DNA of 38,912 nucleotides, from contig WGMU01000172.1 of the NCBI GenBank assembly GCA_016124895.1, forward strand, positions 1-38,912, read 5' to 3'. A program made the position numbers and the translations under genes. Each line of letters begins with the position of its first letter. Within the stretch, counting starts at the first letter, position 1. Of this stretch, positions 7,928 through 16,551 are shown piece after piece. The notes under the pieces are model-generated. The model was not told the DNA's origin. It made no database searches and saw only the letters and a list, made by a program, of their open reading frames with translations. Source of the DNA: a bacterium (GTDB lineage: Bacteria; Planctomycetota; Planctomycetia; Planctomycetales; Planctomycetaceae).

Positions 7928-8884
7928 ATGAGAGCCGCCCATCTCGACGGATCAACCGTCAGTCTGCTGACCGACTATCCGACACCGCAACCGCCCGACG
8001 ACGAAGTTCTCGTCCGTGTTCTGCGGGCCGGAATCTGCGAGACCGACCTGCAGCTTATGCAGGGCTATATGGGCTTTGGCGGGGTGCTCGGGCACGAGTT
8101 CGTTGGCATTGCCGAGTCAGGCCCGCTTGCCGGACAGCGGGTCGTCGGCGAGATCAACTGCAGTTGCTGGGACTGCGAGACCTGCCGACGCGGCCTGCCG
8201 ACTCATTGCCCTCACCGCACCGTGATCGGCATTCTCGGTCGCGATGGAGCGTTTGCCGACTACATCTCGGTGCCGCAGAAGAACCTGCATCCGGTCCCGG
8301 ACTCGCTGTCGATCGATGAGGCTGTCTTTGTCGAACCGGTCGCCGCCGCGTTTCAGATTCTGCGGCAGCAGCTTGTGCAGAAAGGTGACCGCGTTGTCGT
8401 GCTCGGCGATGGTCGGCTCGGCAATCTGTGTGCTCAGGTGCTGGTCTGGTCCGACTGCGAAGTCCTCGTTGTCGGAAAACACCAATCGAAGCTGCGCGTA
8501 CTGAGCGACCTCGGCATCCAGACCACGCTGCTCGGCGACATCACTCCGCAGCGGGAGGCCGACATCGTCGTCGACTGCACTGGATCGGCGACCGGCCTGC
8601 CGACGGCACTGCAGTTCGTGCGTCCGTGGGGTACGGTCATTCTCAAAACAACCGTCGCCGGTGAGCAGACACTCGCACTGGCACCGATTGTGATTGACGA
8701 AGTCCGCGTTGTTGGCTCCCGCTGCGGCCCGTTTCCTGACGCGATTGCCGCACTGGATGCCGGACACATCAGCGTGAAGCCACTCATCTCCGACCGCTTC
8801 CAGCTCGATGACGCCGTCACCGCGCTGCAGCACACGGCGTCGCAGCCGGTCCTCAAAGTGCTGCTCGACGTGGCGGACGAGTGA
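7928..8884 (+). CDS. Zinc-dependent alcohol dehydrogenase-like protein (MDR family)
   Basis: 318 residues from the ATG at 7928; the frame is open further upstream but only through repeat DNA. The catalytic zinc ligands are recognisable: Cys37 in GICETD and His56-Glu57 in GHE. The structural zinc loop has the standard Cys80-x2-Cys83-x2-Cys86-x7-Cys94 spacing. The coenzyme domain has GDGRLG (160-165) as its GxGxxG motif, so NAD(P) is the likely cofactor. The protein is somewhat shorter than the usual 340-350 residues. The family oxidises alcohols, polyols or sugar derivatives; the substrate cannot be told from sequence. No Shine-Dalgarno sequence is obvious. Confidence 0.85.
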   Translation: MRAAHLDGSTVSLLTDYPTPQPPDDEVLVRVLRAGICETDLQLMQGYMGFGGVLGHEFVGIAESGPLAGQRVVGEINCSCWDCETCRRGLPTHCPHRTVIGILGRDGAFADYISVPQKNLHPVPDSLSIDEAVFVEPVAAAFQILRQQLVQKGDRVVVLGDGRLGNLCAQVLVWSDCEVLVVGKHQSKLRVLSDLGIQTTLLGDITPQREADIVVDCTGSATGLPTALQFVRPWGTVILKTTVAGEQTLALAPIVIDEVRVVGSRCGPFPDAIAALDAGHISVKPLISDRFQLDDAVTALQHTASQPVLKVLLDVADE

Positions 8885-8905
8885 CGGTCAATGCCAGAGC
8901 CCCTC

Positions 8906-8985
8906 GTTTGACCCGAAGCCGCAGGCGACGGCGCATGCCGAAACCAGCCAGCACAGACGCCATCGCCTGCGGCTTCGGGTCAAAC
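8906..8985. repeat. 23-bp perfect inverted repeat (REP/MITE-like)
   Basis: The left arm 8906-8928 starts GTTTGACCCGAAGCC and the right arm 8963-8985 ends GGCTTCGGGTCAAAC. The arms are perfect complements with a 34-base spacer. It lies 21 bases after the dehydrogenase stop and 99 bases before comM, so it could end the dehydrogenase transcript. Confidence 0.85.
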
Positions 8986-9084
8986 ACGTTGCGCGACGGA
9001 CCCACTGCTTGACAAACCGCTCCTGAACACGGTGAACTGCGGCCTGCGAACAAATGACGAGTCACCTTCGGAGGATCGCGGGCC

Positions 9085-10620
9085 ATGCTGGCAGCGTTGT
9101 CGACGTTTTCCCTGCTGGGGATCGAAGCGAAGCCCGTCGACGTGGAAGTCGACATCTCGCCCGCCGCAATCCCGAAAACAACGCTGGTCGGACTCGCCGA
9201 GGCCGCGGTCAAGGAGAGCATCCATCGCATCGAGCGGGCACTGGTCAACAGCGGCTACACGCGGCCGTATGACAAGATCGTCATCAATCTCTCGCCCGCC
9301 GATCTGCCAAAAGACGCCGCGTCGTTCGACCTGCCGATCGCCCTGGGGATTCTCTCGGCCAGCGGCCAGTTCGATTCGGACCTGTTCCCGCGCTATTCGA
9401 TGATCGGCGAACTGGCCCTCGACGGGACGCTGCGGCCGGTCAAGGGAGCCCTCTCGATGGCGATTGGCGCGCGAGCCATCAGCCGGCAGGGAATCATCGT
9501 TCCGGTCGAGAACGGCCAGGAAGCCGCGGTCGTCGACGGCATCGATGTCATCCCGGTCGGCAGTCTCACGGAAGCGGTTGGCTTTCTGACCGAGCAGGTG
9601 CCGATCGCACCGCTGGACTTCAGTTGGGAACAGGCCGTCGAGACGCACGGGCAGTACGACATCGACTACTCAGACGTCAAAGGCCAGGAGAACGCCAAAC
9701 GTGCGGTCACCGTCGCCGCCGCCGGACGCCACCATCTGCTGATGCTTGGCTCGCCAGGCACAGGCAAGACGCTGCTGGCCCGGCGTCTGGCGACAATCCT
9801 GCCGCGGCTGCATCCGGAGGAGAGCCTCGAAACCACGCGCATCTGGAGCGCTGTCGGCCGGCTCGAACGCGGCGTCCCGCTGATGATTCAGCGGCCGTTT
9901 CGCTCGCCGCATCACACGATCAGCGAAGCCGGACTCGTTGGTGGCGGCAGCAACCCGGCTCCAGGTGAACTGAGCCTCGCGCACAACGGCATTCTCTTTC
10001 TGGACGAACTGCCCGAGTTCAATCGCCGCACGCTGGAGGTCATGCGTCAGCCGCTGGAAGAAAACTGCGTCACGATCTCCCGTGCGATGGGCAGCGTCAC
10101 GTTCCCCGCCAATGTGATGCTCGTTTCCGCAATGAACCCGTGCCCGTGCGGATATCGAGGCGACCCGAAGCGGCAGTGCAACTGCAGTCCGATGCAGATT
10201 GAACGGTACATCGGCCGGATCAGTGGCCCGATGCTCGACCGCATCGACATTCACGTGGAAGTGCCGGCCGTCCCGTTTCGTGAACTGAAGGACTCTACCG
10301 AGGGAACCAACAGCGATCAGATGCGGGAACGTGTCGAGGTTGCCCGCGAGGTCCAGCAGCGGCGGTTCGCCGACCAGCCCGCAATGGTCAACGGCAAGAT
10401 GTCACCGCGCCAGATTCGCAGGTACTGTCGACTGGAGACGGATGCTGAGAACCTGCTTAAAACCGCGATGGAGGAAATGGGGCTCTCCGCGCGGGCGCAC
10501 GATCGTATTCTGCGCGTCGCGCGCACGATCGCGGACCTCGACGCCGCCGATACAATTCGCAGCGAGCATCTCAGCGAAGCTATCAATTACCGCACTCTGG
10601 ACCGGAACTTCTGGCAGTGA
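9085..10620 (+). CDS. comM: YifB/ComM family AAA+ ATPase (Mg-chelatase-like)
   Basis: 511 residues, the normal full length. The N-terminal ChlI-type domain begins STFSLLGIEAKPVDVEVDIS. The AAA+ core has Walker A GSPGTGKT (about 222-229) and Walker B ILFLDELPEF (about 302-311). A cysteine-rich insert NPCPCGYRGDPKRQCNC follows, then the C-terminal helical Mg-chelatase domain. ComM-type hexameric helicases promote branch migration in natural transformation and homologous recombination; the role in planctomycetes is inferred. GGAGG lies about ten bases before the ATG. The stop overlaps the start of the next gene by four bases, indicating translational coupling. Confidence 0.93.
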   Translation: MLAALSTFSLLGIEAKPVDVEVDISPAAIPKTTLVGLAEAAVKESIHRIERALVNSGYTRPYDKIVINLSPADLPKDAASFDLPIALGILSASGQFDSDLFPRYSMIGELALDGTLRPVKGALSMAIGARAISRQGIIVPVENGQEAAVVDGIDVIPVGSLTEAVGFLTEQVPIAPLDFSWEQAVETHGQYDIDYSDVKGQENAKRAVTVAAAGRHHLLMLGSPGTGKTLLARRLATILPRLHPEESLETTRIWSAVGRLERGVPLMIQRPFRSPHHTISEAGLVGGGSNPAPGELSLAHNGILFLDELPEFNRRTLEVMRQPLEENCVTISRAMGSVTFPANVMLVSAMNPCPCGYRGDPKRQCNCSPMQIERYIGRISGPMLDRIDIHVEVPAVPFRELKDSTEGTNSDQMRERVEVAREVQQRRFADQPAMVNGKMSPRQIRRYCRLETDAENLLKTAMEEMGLSARAHDRILRVARTIADLDAADTIRSEHLSEAINYRTLDRNFWQ

Positions 10621-11879
10621 CTGATCGAAACGCATGTTCGACCTGGCGGGACTACTGGACGCTGCCGGACGACGTGACGTATCTCAATCACGGTTCCTTC
10701 GGCCCGTCGCCCACTCCGGTTCGCGACACCTTTCACCGTTGGACCGAGCAGCTCGAACGGCAGCCGATGGAGTTCTTTCTCGACGAGATGGAACCGGCAC
10801 TCGACGATGCGACAGCCACGCTCGCAGACTTCGTCGGGACCAGTCGCAATAACCTGGTCTTCGTCGAGAACTCGACCTTCGCAATGAACATCGTCGTCGC
10901 CTCGACGCAGCTTTCGCCGGGCGATGAGGTCCTTGTCACCGATCACGAATACGGCGCCGTCACACGACTGTGGAAGCGAGCCTGCCAGGCGGCGAGCGCG
11001 CGCGTCGTCACCGTCGCCCTGCCCGTTACCATCGCCGACTTTCCAGATGGCAGCAGCGGGGACGACGTTGCCTCACTGATCACCAACGCGGTTCTCGCTG
11101 CCACGACTGACCGCACAAAGCTGCTCGTCGTCAGCCACGTCACTTCGCCAACAGCATTGAAGCTCCCGGTCGAAGCGATCTGCGGAGCCGCTCGCGAACG
11201 CGGCATCGCCACCTGCGTCGACGGACCACACGCGATCGCTATGCTGCCGGTCGATCTGCGCCGGATCGACTGCGACTTCTACACCGCAAGCTGCCACAAA
11301 TGGCTGAGCGCCCCGTTCGGCAGCGGCTTTCTGTACGTCAGCCCGCGCCAGCAGAAACGAGTGAAGCCGGCCATCGTGAGCTGGGGCGGCAGCGTCGGCG
11401 GACGCCAGCCGAGCTGGAAGGACGAATTCGTCTGGCTGGGCACCCGCAACCCCGCCGCGTTTCTGTCCGTCGCTGACGCCATCAGATTCTTCGACGCGCC
11501 GGCATCCGGCTTTGTCGCCAGCGAACCGGCCGAGCAATCAACGCTCGACGCCTACCGCGCGCATGCGGCCTCGCTGGTTGACCTGGCGCGGCAACGCGTT
11601 CTCGAACTGACACAGCTTGAGCCGCCGTTTCACTCTTCGCTGACCGCTGGTGTCACGATGACCGCCCTGCCGATGCCACCTTCCGACGTCGAGGTTACTC
11701 ACGGCAAACGCGACCCGCTGCAGGACGCGCTCCGCGATGGTTTCCAGATCGAAACCCCCATCGTCCGCTGGCGCGACCACCGCTTCATCCGCGTCTCAGC
11801 ACACCTTTACAACTCGACGGACGATGTGACGCGACTCGCAGACACGCTGAGGAAATTCCAGCGCGACGACTCTCTCTGA
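10617..11879 (+). CDS. Class-V aminotransferase-fold PLP enzyme (isopenicillin N epimerase-like)
   Basis: 420 residues starting at GTG in a GTGA overlap with the comM stop. LNHGSFG near the N-terminus, CVDGPHA with the cofactor Asp, and SCHKWLSAPFGSGFL with the Schiff-base Lys228 place it in the class-V fold-type-I group, close to proteins annotated as isopenicillin N epimerase-like or cysteine desulfurase-like. These proteins carry out racemisation, lyase or desulfurase chemistry on amino acids. No antibiotic genes lie nearby, so true epimerase activity is unlikely. Coupling to comM implies co-expression, but no functional link is evident from known families. Confidence 0.88.
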   Translation: MTDRNACSTWRDYWTLPDDVTYLNHGSFGPSPTPVRDTFHRWTEQLERQPMEFFLDEMEPALDDATATLADFVGTSRNNLVFVENSTFAMNIVVASTQLSPGDEVLVTDHEYGAVTRLWKRACQAASARVVTVALPVTIADFPDGSSGDDVASLITNAVLAATTDRTKLLVVSHVTSPTALKLPVEAICGAARERGIATCVDGPHAIAMLPVDLRRIDCDFYTASCHKWLSAPFGSGFLYVSPRQQKRVKPAIVSWGGSVGGRQPSWKDEFVWLGTRNPAAFLSVADAIRFFDAPASGFVASEPAEQSTLDAYRAHAASLVDLARQRVLELTQLEPPFHSSLTAGVTMTALPMPPSDVEVTHGKRDPLQDALRDGFQIETPIVRWRDHRFIRVSAHLYNSTDDVTRLADTLRKFQRDDSL

Positions 11880-11891
11880 GTACGGAAAAAC

Positions 11892-11969
11892 CTCACACAA
11901 AGGCACGAAGGCACAAAGATTGAGGGGCCGACGATCTCAGACCTTTGTGTCTTCGTGCCTTCGTGTGAG
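11892..11969. repeat. CAAAG-type 27-bp inverted repeat running into a coding sequence
   Basis: Arms 11892-11918 and 11943-11969 match at 25 of 27 paired positions across a 24-base spacer. Each arm is a loose tandem of ACAAAGGC/ACGAAGGC units. The spacer holds the stop codon of the minus-strand phosphodiesterase, and the right arm encodes nearly all of its last ten codons. The repeat lies between convergent genes, so its hairpin could end transcription from both sides. Confidence 0.8.
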
Positions 11970-12476
11970 ACATTCATCCCCAGTCTCAACGCTCAGCGGG
12001 ACGATTGTCGCGTCCATCGTCGCGGTGTCCAGCAGCGCAACAGTCGGATTGCCGTAGGTCCAGCCGCTGGTTTCTCCGGGGTTGATGCTGAGTCGGCCCT
12101 GCTCGTCGCGCGAGACCTTCGGTTTGTGGGTGTGCGAGTAGACGAGGACGTCGAAGTCGCCCTCGCAGCCTTTCGTCCAGGCCAGAGCGTGCGTCAGCAG
12201 GAAACGCGTCCCGTCAGCCGCCCGGTAGCAGAACGGTGGCTCGCCCAGCGTACCGACGATCTTGATGCCGCCCAGCAGGCCGATCTTGTTGCCCTCGTTG
12301 TCACCAAAGCAGCCAACGAACGGGCAATTCAGCTTCCGCAACGGCGGGACAGCGAACGTCGAGACGAGATCGCCAGCAAACAGCACCAGCTCGACCTGCT
12401 CGTCATTGAAGAGGTCAACGGCCCGACGCAGGTTGTCGAGGTGATCGTGAACGTCGGCGAAGATTCCGATGCGCAT
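11937..12476 (-). CDS. YfcE-type metallophosphoesterase
   Basis: 179 residues with the complete calcineurin-like metal-binding set: Asp8 and His10 (FADVHDH), Asp36 (AGDL), Asn60 (GDNE), His96 (LLTHA), and His115/His117 (YSHTHKP). Small stand-alone proteins of this type are manganese-dependent phosphodiesterases of the YfcE/MJ0936 group. The C-terminal tail LTRRHEDTKV, after the fold ends, is encoded by a palindromic repeat and is probably not part of the ancestral protein. The gene starts seven bases after the DUF1549 gene ends, on the same strand, so the two are likely co-transcribed. The ribosome binding site is weak. Confidence 0.88.
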   Translation of the reverse strand: MRIGIFADVHDHLDNLRRAVDLFNDEQVELVLFAGDLVSTFAVPPLRKLNCPFVGCFGDNEGNKIGLLGGIKIVGTLGEPPFCYRAADGTRFLLTHALAWTKGCEGDFDVLVYSHTHKPKVSRDEQGRLSINPGETSGWTYGNPTVALLDTATMDATIVPLSVETGDECLTRRHEDTKV

Positions 12477-12483
12477 GGAAGGC

Positions 12484-14970
12484 TCAGTGATTGAACAGAA
12501 ACTCGCGGCTGTTGAGGAGTGCCCAGAGGACGTCTTCCAGACCCTGTTGCGGCGACTCGGCGGACTCGATCAGGCCGACGGCGGCGGCGGTTTCGGATTC
12601 GCTCGGTGGGTGGCAGAACGTGGCGAGATAGAGTTCCCGGACGGCGTCAGCGGAAGCTTTCTTTTCGGCAATGAGTTTCGCGAGTCGGCCGCCCTTGTCT
12701 GACAGCTTTTTCTGAATCGTGTCGCCGTTCACCAGGTGCAGCACCGCGGCAAGGTTTGGCGTGCTCGTCCGTTCGCATTCGCAGGTGACGACTCGCTGCG
12801 GGCGACCCGTCGTGTCGAGGAAGTAGGACGAGTAATTCGAGTCCGGCAGTTCGATCGCTCGCGTGCCGAGCGGGACGCCGGCGAAGCGTTCCTGAGTTCC
12901 GCAGGCGTCGTCAATCGCATCGAGCAGCACCTCGGCGGGCAGCCGCTTCACGTTGTAGTGCAGGCACGACCGCGTATCGGCGACGTTCTCCGGCCACGGC
13001 GTTGAGCTGAGCTGGTAAACGCGGCTGGTCATGATCTGCCGCTGCAGATGCCGCAGGTCGAATCCGCTGGCGACAAAGTCGGCGGCCAGTGCGTCGAGCA
13101 GACTCGGAATCGAGGCCGGGTTCGTCGCCCGCATGTCGTCGATTGGTTCGACGAGTCCTGCTCCCATGAAGTAGCCCCAGAAGCGGTTGACAATGTTCCG
13201 TGAGAACAGTTGGTTGTCCGGCGAGGTAATCCAGTCCGCGAGTGGCCGGCGCAGGTCGCGCACGCCATCGAGACTGACCGGATCAGCCAGCAACGGCGTC
13301 GGCTCCATCGTCTGGCCTGTCCGCGGATGTCGGATGGACCCGGAGTTCTTCAGCATGACGACGGTGTCTCGGCCGAGGGCTCCGAAGTCGCTGCTGCCCT
13401 TCGTGCCGACGCGCGTGAAGAACGCCGCCAGTCCGTAATAGTCCGCCTGGCTGTAAACCTCGAATGGATGATGATGGCACTTCGCGCAGGCCATGCGAAC
13501 GCCGAGAAAGACCTGAGCCGTCGTCTCGGCAAGGTCGTCCGGCGACGTCGCGACTTTGTAGTAGTTCGCCGGACCGTTCGCGTAGATCGAGCCCTGTGCC
13601 GTGATAATCTCACGGACGAATCTGTCGACCGGCCTGTTCTCGCGCAGCGACGCCCGCATCCAGTTGTAGAGCGCCCACATGCCGCCGTCCCCGAGCGTGT
13701 TGCGATTATTCCGCAGCAGATCGCCCCACTTGAGTGCCCAGTACGCTGACCATTCATTGACGTAGATGTCGCGACTCGAATCGCCCGTCAGGCCGAGCAG
13801 CTCGTCGACCAGTTGCTCGCGTTTGTTCTGCGCGTCTGACGCCAGAAACGCTTCAACCTTCTCTGCCGATGGCAGCGTACCGATTGCATCGAGAAACGCG
13901 CGACGGACGAAGACCTGATCCGAGCACAATTCTGACGGCACCAAACCGAGCCGCAGCCAGTGCTCTTTGACTTTCTCGTCGATGAAGTTCTGAGTGACGA
14001 AGCTCGACAGATCGTCGGATGACTCACGTGGCAGCAGCACCATCGAGATCTTCGCCTGCCCCTGATACCGCACCATGATCGCGGCCTGCCCCGGATCGTG
14101 AGCCGTGATCAGCCCCGCCTCGTCAACCGTCGCGACGCCGTCGCCCATGCTGTCGTACAGAGCGCGATGCGTAACATCGCGCGCCGACCCGTCTGAGTAC
14201 TCAGCCACGACGCGGAGCTGCTGTGTCTGGCCACTCGAATAAACCCGCTCGGCCGGAGTCACCGTCATGCCGACGACGTGCGGTTGGTCTTTGACCGGCC
14301 CCGGCGCGCCGGCCTGCAGCCAGCCGAGCAGCAATGCGTACTCGTACGAGTCCTTCGCAAACCGCTTGCCGCCGCTGTGAGCGACCTCCATCGTCGCTTT
14401 CTTCAGAATGAGGCTGTCCGGCGGCGCGACAAACGAAACACGCCGCTGCTGCCAGTCGCGGACAAACTGCGGATGATCCTGCTCGGGGGCGAACCCGAAC
14501 AGCGACAGCTTGAACTCGCCCTTTCCGTACTGTGACGCGTGACAGGCTCCCTGATTGCAGCCGGCCTTGCTGAGCACCGGGATAACGTCTTCGCTGAAAC
14601 TGACCGTCGCCGCTTCCGTTCCGGACACCTCGACCGGGCGAGTCACCGTCGCCTCGCCAAGTTTGAGTGTCAGCGTCGCAGAACCGTCACGCAACGGCGT
14701 CACACGACCGCGAGCGTCGATCTCGGCAAATCCTGCCGGTTCAAAACTGATCTCAACTTCGCGCGTCACATCCCGCCCGTCCGTTCCCAACGCGAGCAAC
14801 TGAACGCGATCCAGCCGACTGTGCAGCTCGATCTGCTGAGGCTCGACGATCAGTTCCGCTGGCTCGTCCGCAGACCATGCGGCGTTCGCTGTGGCGAAAC
14901 AGCAGATCACAAATGCGGTGGCACAACGTGTCGACCGCAGGGGTAAAATGGATCGCAGGCAGGCAGGCAT
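12484..14970 (-). CDS. Exported DUF1549/DUF1553 protein with Ig-like domains
   Basis: 828 residues from the ATG at 14968-14970, preferred over one 12 codons upstream because GAGAGGA precedes it. A signal peptide (ending near ANAAWSA) is followed by an Ig-like group-2 domain (about 37-118) and a cysteine motif GCNQGACH (Cys138, Cys143, His144). A second Ig-like domain follows (about 235-315), then DUF1549 containing MACAKCHHHPFEVY near residue 490, then DUF1553 to the end. CxxCH is the heme c attachment signature, so heme binding is possible but unproven. This architecture is a planctomycete speciality, usually encoded near DUF1501 proteins. Here it has a phosphodiesterase downstream instead. 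Its function is not established. Confidence 0.9.
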   Translation of the reverse strand: MPACLRSILPLRSTRCATAFVICCFATANAAWSADEPAELIVEPQQIELHSRLDRVQLLALGTDGRDVTREVEISFEPAGFAEIDARGRVTPLRDGSATLTLKLGEATVTRPVEVSGTEAATVSFSEDVIPVLSKAGCNQGACHASQYGKGEFKLSLFGFAPEQDHPQFVRDWQQRRVSFVAPPDSLILKKATMEVAHSGGKRFAKDSYEYALLLGWLQAGAPGPVKDQPHVVGMTVTPAERVYSSGQTQQLRVVAEYSDGSARDVTHRALYDSMGDGVATVDEAGLITAHDPGQAAIMVRYQGQAKISMVLLPRESSDDLSSFVTQNFIDEKVKEHWLRLGLVPSELCSDQVFVRRAFLDAIGTLPSAEKVEAFLASDAQNKREQLVDELLGLTGDSSRDIYVNEWSAYWALKWGDLLRNNRNTLGDGGMWALYNWMRASLRENRPVDRFVREIITAQGSIYANGPANYYKVATSPDDLAETTAQVFLGVRMACAKCHHHPFEVYSQADYYGLAAFFTRVGTKGSSDFGALGRDTVVMLKNSGSIRHPRTGQTMEPTPLLADPVSLDGVRDLRRPLADWITSPDNQLFSRNIVNRFWGYFMGAGLVEPIDDMRATNPASIPSLLDALAADFVASGFDLRHLQRQIMTSRVYQLSSTPWPENVADTRSCLHYNVKRLPAEVLLDAIDDACGTQERFAGVPLGTRAIELPDSNYSSYFLDTTGRPQRVVTCECERTSTPNLAAVLHLVNGDTIQKKLSDKGGRLAKLIAEKKASADAVRELYLATFCHPPSESETAAAVGLIESAESPQQGLEDVLWALLNSREFLFNH

Positions 14971-15178
14971 GGCAGTCCTCTCGGCTGCTGGGAAATGGCG
15001 GGTCACTCAGCTTACTTCGCCATTCTGAGAAGATGAACCCCGCCGCAGATAGCCGAGCCACGACTCGCTGACCGCTGTGTTCTGTGCCCGGCATCCTTGC
15101 GGCGGGTAGGTATCATCTGGCACATTGCTTGCAATCATCAGTGCCGAATGACTTTTCCTCATATCAGGAGCCGGTGCC

Positions 15179-15760
15179 ATGACAACCAGTCTTTCTGACC
15201 GAGGTGCGTTTTCCAATCGTGAGCGAGCCCTTGAGGACGCCTTTTTCCACAAAGTGGATGCCGAATTGCTGGCGCAGATCCGCGCAGAGCTTCACGGCGA
15301 CGACGATCTCGAAAAGCTCGCGGAAAAGACAGGAATTCGAGACCAGAAGTTGCTGCAGGAACTGCTTGAGATGGGCCTCACTGCAGAGAATCTGCTGGTC
15401 CTGTGGCTGATCCCGCTGACGCAGGTCGCGTGGGCCGACGGTGAGATTGACGGCAACGAACGTAGAGCCATCGAAGCGGCACTCTGTGAGCAGGGCTTTG
15501 CGGCAGAGAGTGCAGCGGCGCGGCTGATGAGTTCGTGGCTGGATCATCGTCCCTCAGAGGCGGCCCTCGAAGCGTGGCGTGAATACGCCGTCACCGTGCT
15601 GCGAAATGCCGACGAGCAGCGACGCGTGCAACTCAAGCACGAACTGCTGGCGCGGGCGCGCGATGTCGCACGAGCGGCGGGAGGATTCATGAATCTGGGC
15701 GACGTCTCTCGTGCAGAAGAGGCCGTATTGCGTGAAATTGAGACGGCACTGACGCAGTAG
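15179..15760 (+). CDS. TerB-like helical protein
   Basis: 193 residues, soluble and mainly helical. The central segment VAWADGEIDGNERRAIEAAL (about 83-102), with clustered acidic residues (Asp87, Asp91, Glu94), is the hallmark of TerB-like domains, which are thought to bind metal and act in stress responses. AGGAG stands before the ATG. It is divergent from the DUF1549 gene and first of three small plus-strand genes. It shares the TerB-like theme with the first gene of the window but has no nuclease domain. The specific function is unknown. Confidence 0.8.
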   Translation: MTTSLSDRGAFSNRERALEDAFFHKVDAELLAQIRAELHGDDDLEKLAEKTGIRDQKLLQELLEMGLTAENLLVLWLIPLTQVAWADGEIDGNERRAIEAALCEQGFAAESAAARLMSSWLDHRPSEAALEAWREYAVTVLRNADEQRRVQLKHELLARARDVARAAGGFMNLGDVSRAEEAVLREIETALTQ

Positions 15761-15926
15761 TCGCCAGTCGACCCGTTACTCCACTCCGCTGAATGTTGCC
15801 CCTGAAACAGCATGGTCAGTCGGCACAGGGGTTGCTTCTGCGGGGGTTGTGGGCATAGGCAGCAGGAACGCTCGACTGCTGCAGAGGGATGACTGGACGT
15901 GTGAAAAAAGAAGAAAGGAGCAAGCC

Positions 15927-16316
15927 ATGACAACGCTCGAACAAACCTGCCGTGAACTGCACCAGCGGTACGAACACATTGGCAACGAGCTGACTCAACT
16001 GGAGCTGAAGCTGGTGGCTCCAGGCTTCCAGACAAAGGAAGCCGCGTCGGGGAAAGCTCGCGAGCTGCATGAGGAGGTCAAAGTGCTGCGGCTGCGGCAC
16101 GACGAGGGCCTGCGACGCGTCAACGAGATGCACGCAGCAACAGGAGCCGACTTCGACAGGTTCGTTACGGAAGTCAGCGGAATGGCGGATGATCTGGAAG
16201 TTCGGGTCCAACACTTGACCGCGGCATGGACGGAAGCCTTCGGAGACGAAAGCCCGGACCAGGCAGCGGCGCTGCGCGAATCGGCCGCAAAGCTTTCTGC
16301 GGCGACAACAGACTGA
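15927..16316 (+). CDS. Small coiled-coil protein of unknown function
   Basis: 129 residues from the ATG at 15927, chosen because AAAGGAG lies just upstream and the protein then begins with a coiled-coil helix; the frame itself opens 26 codons earlier. The composition is rich in Glu, Leu, Arg and Ala with heptad-like spacing (LEQTCRELHQRYEHIGNEL; later KARELHEEVKVLRLRHDEGL). It has no signal peptide, membrane helix or catalytic motif. It sits between a TerB-like gene and a two-helix membrane protein gene, and may be a structural or adaptor protein. I do not recognise a family. Confidence 0.7.
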   Translation: MTTLEQTCRELHQRYEHIGNELTQLELKLVAPGFQTKEAASGKARELHEEVKVLRLRHDEGLRRVNEMHAATGADFDRFVTEVSGMADDLEVRVQHLTAAWTEAFGDESPDQAAALRESAAKLSAATTD

Positions 16317-16551
16317 TAATGCTCAAGCCTGCCCATCCGGCACGGCGGACGGTGCGCGAGACGTTTCAGGGAACTGACTCTGCACACGGCTGGTATTGAC
16401 GTTCTGTCAGACAGTAAAAAGCAGAGCAGTTCTCTGCTGTCTGTGGAGACAGACACAGCGATCGGAGAGCATCGAGGCATCAGCAGTTGTGTCGCGGGCG
16501 ATGTCACCTCGACAGGCGCAAACAAGAGAGATTCTTTTCGGGAACCATCGG

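Noticed and set aside
16396-16424. TTGACG followed by AT-rich bases as a sigma-70 promoter for the membrane-protein gene
   Set aside because: No acceptable -10 box lies at the right spacing.
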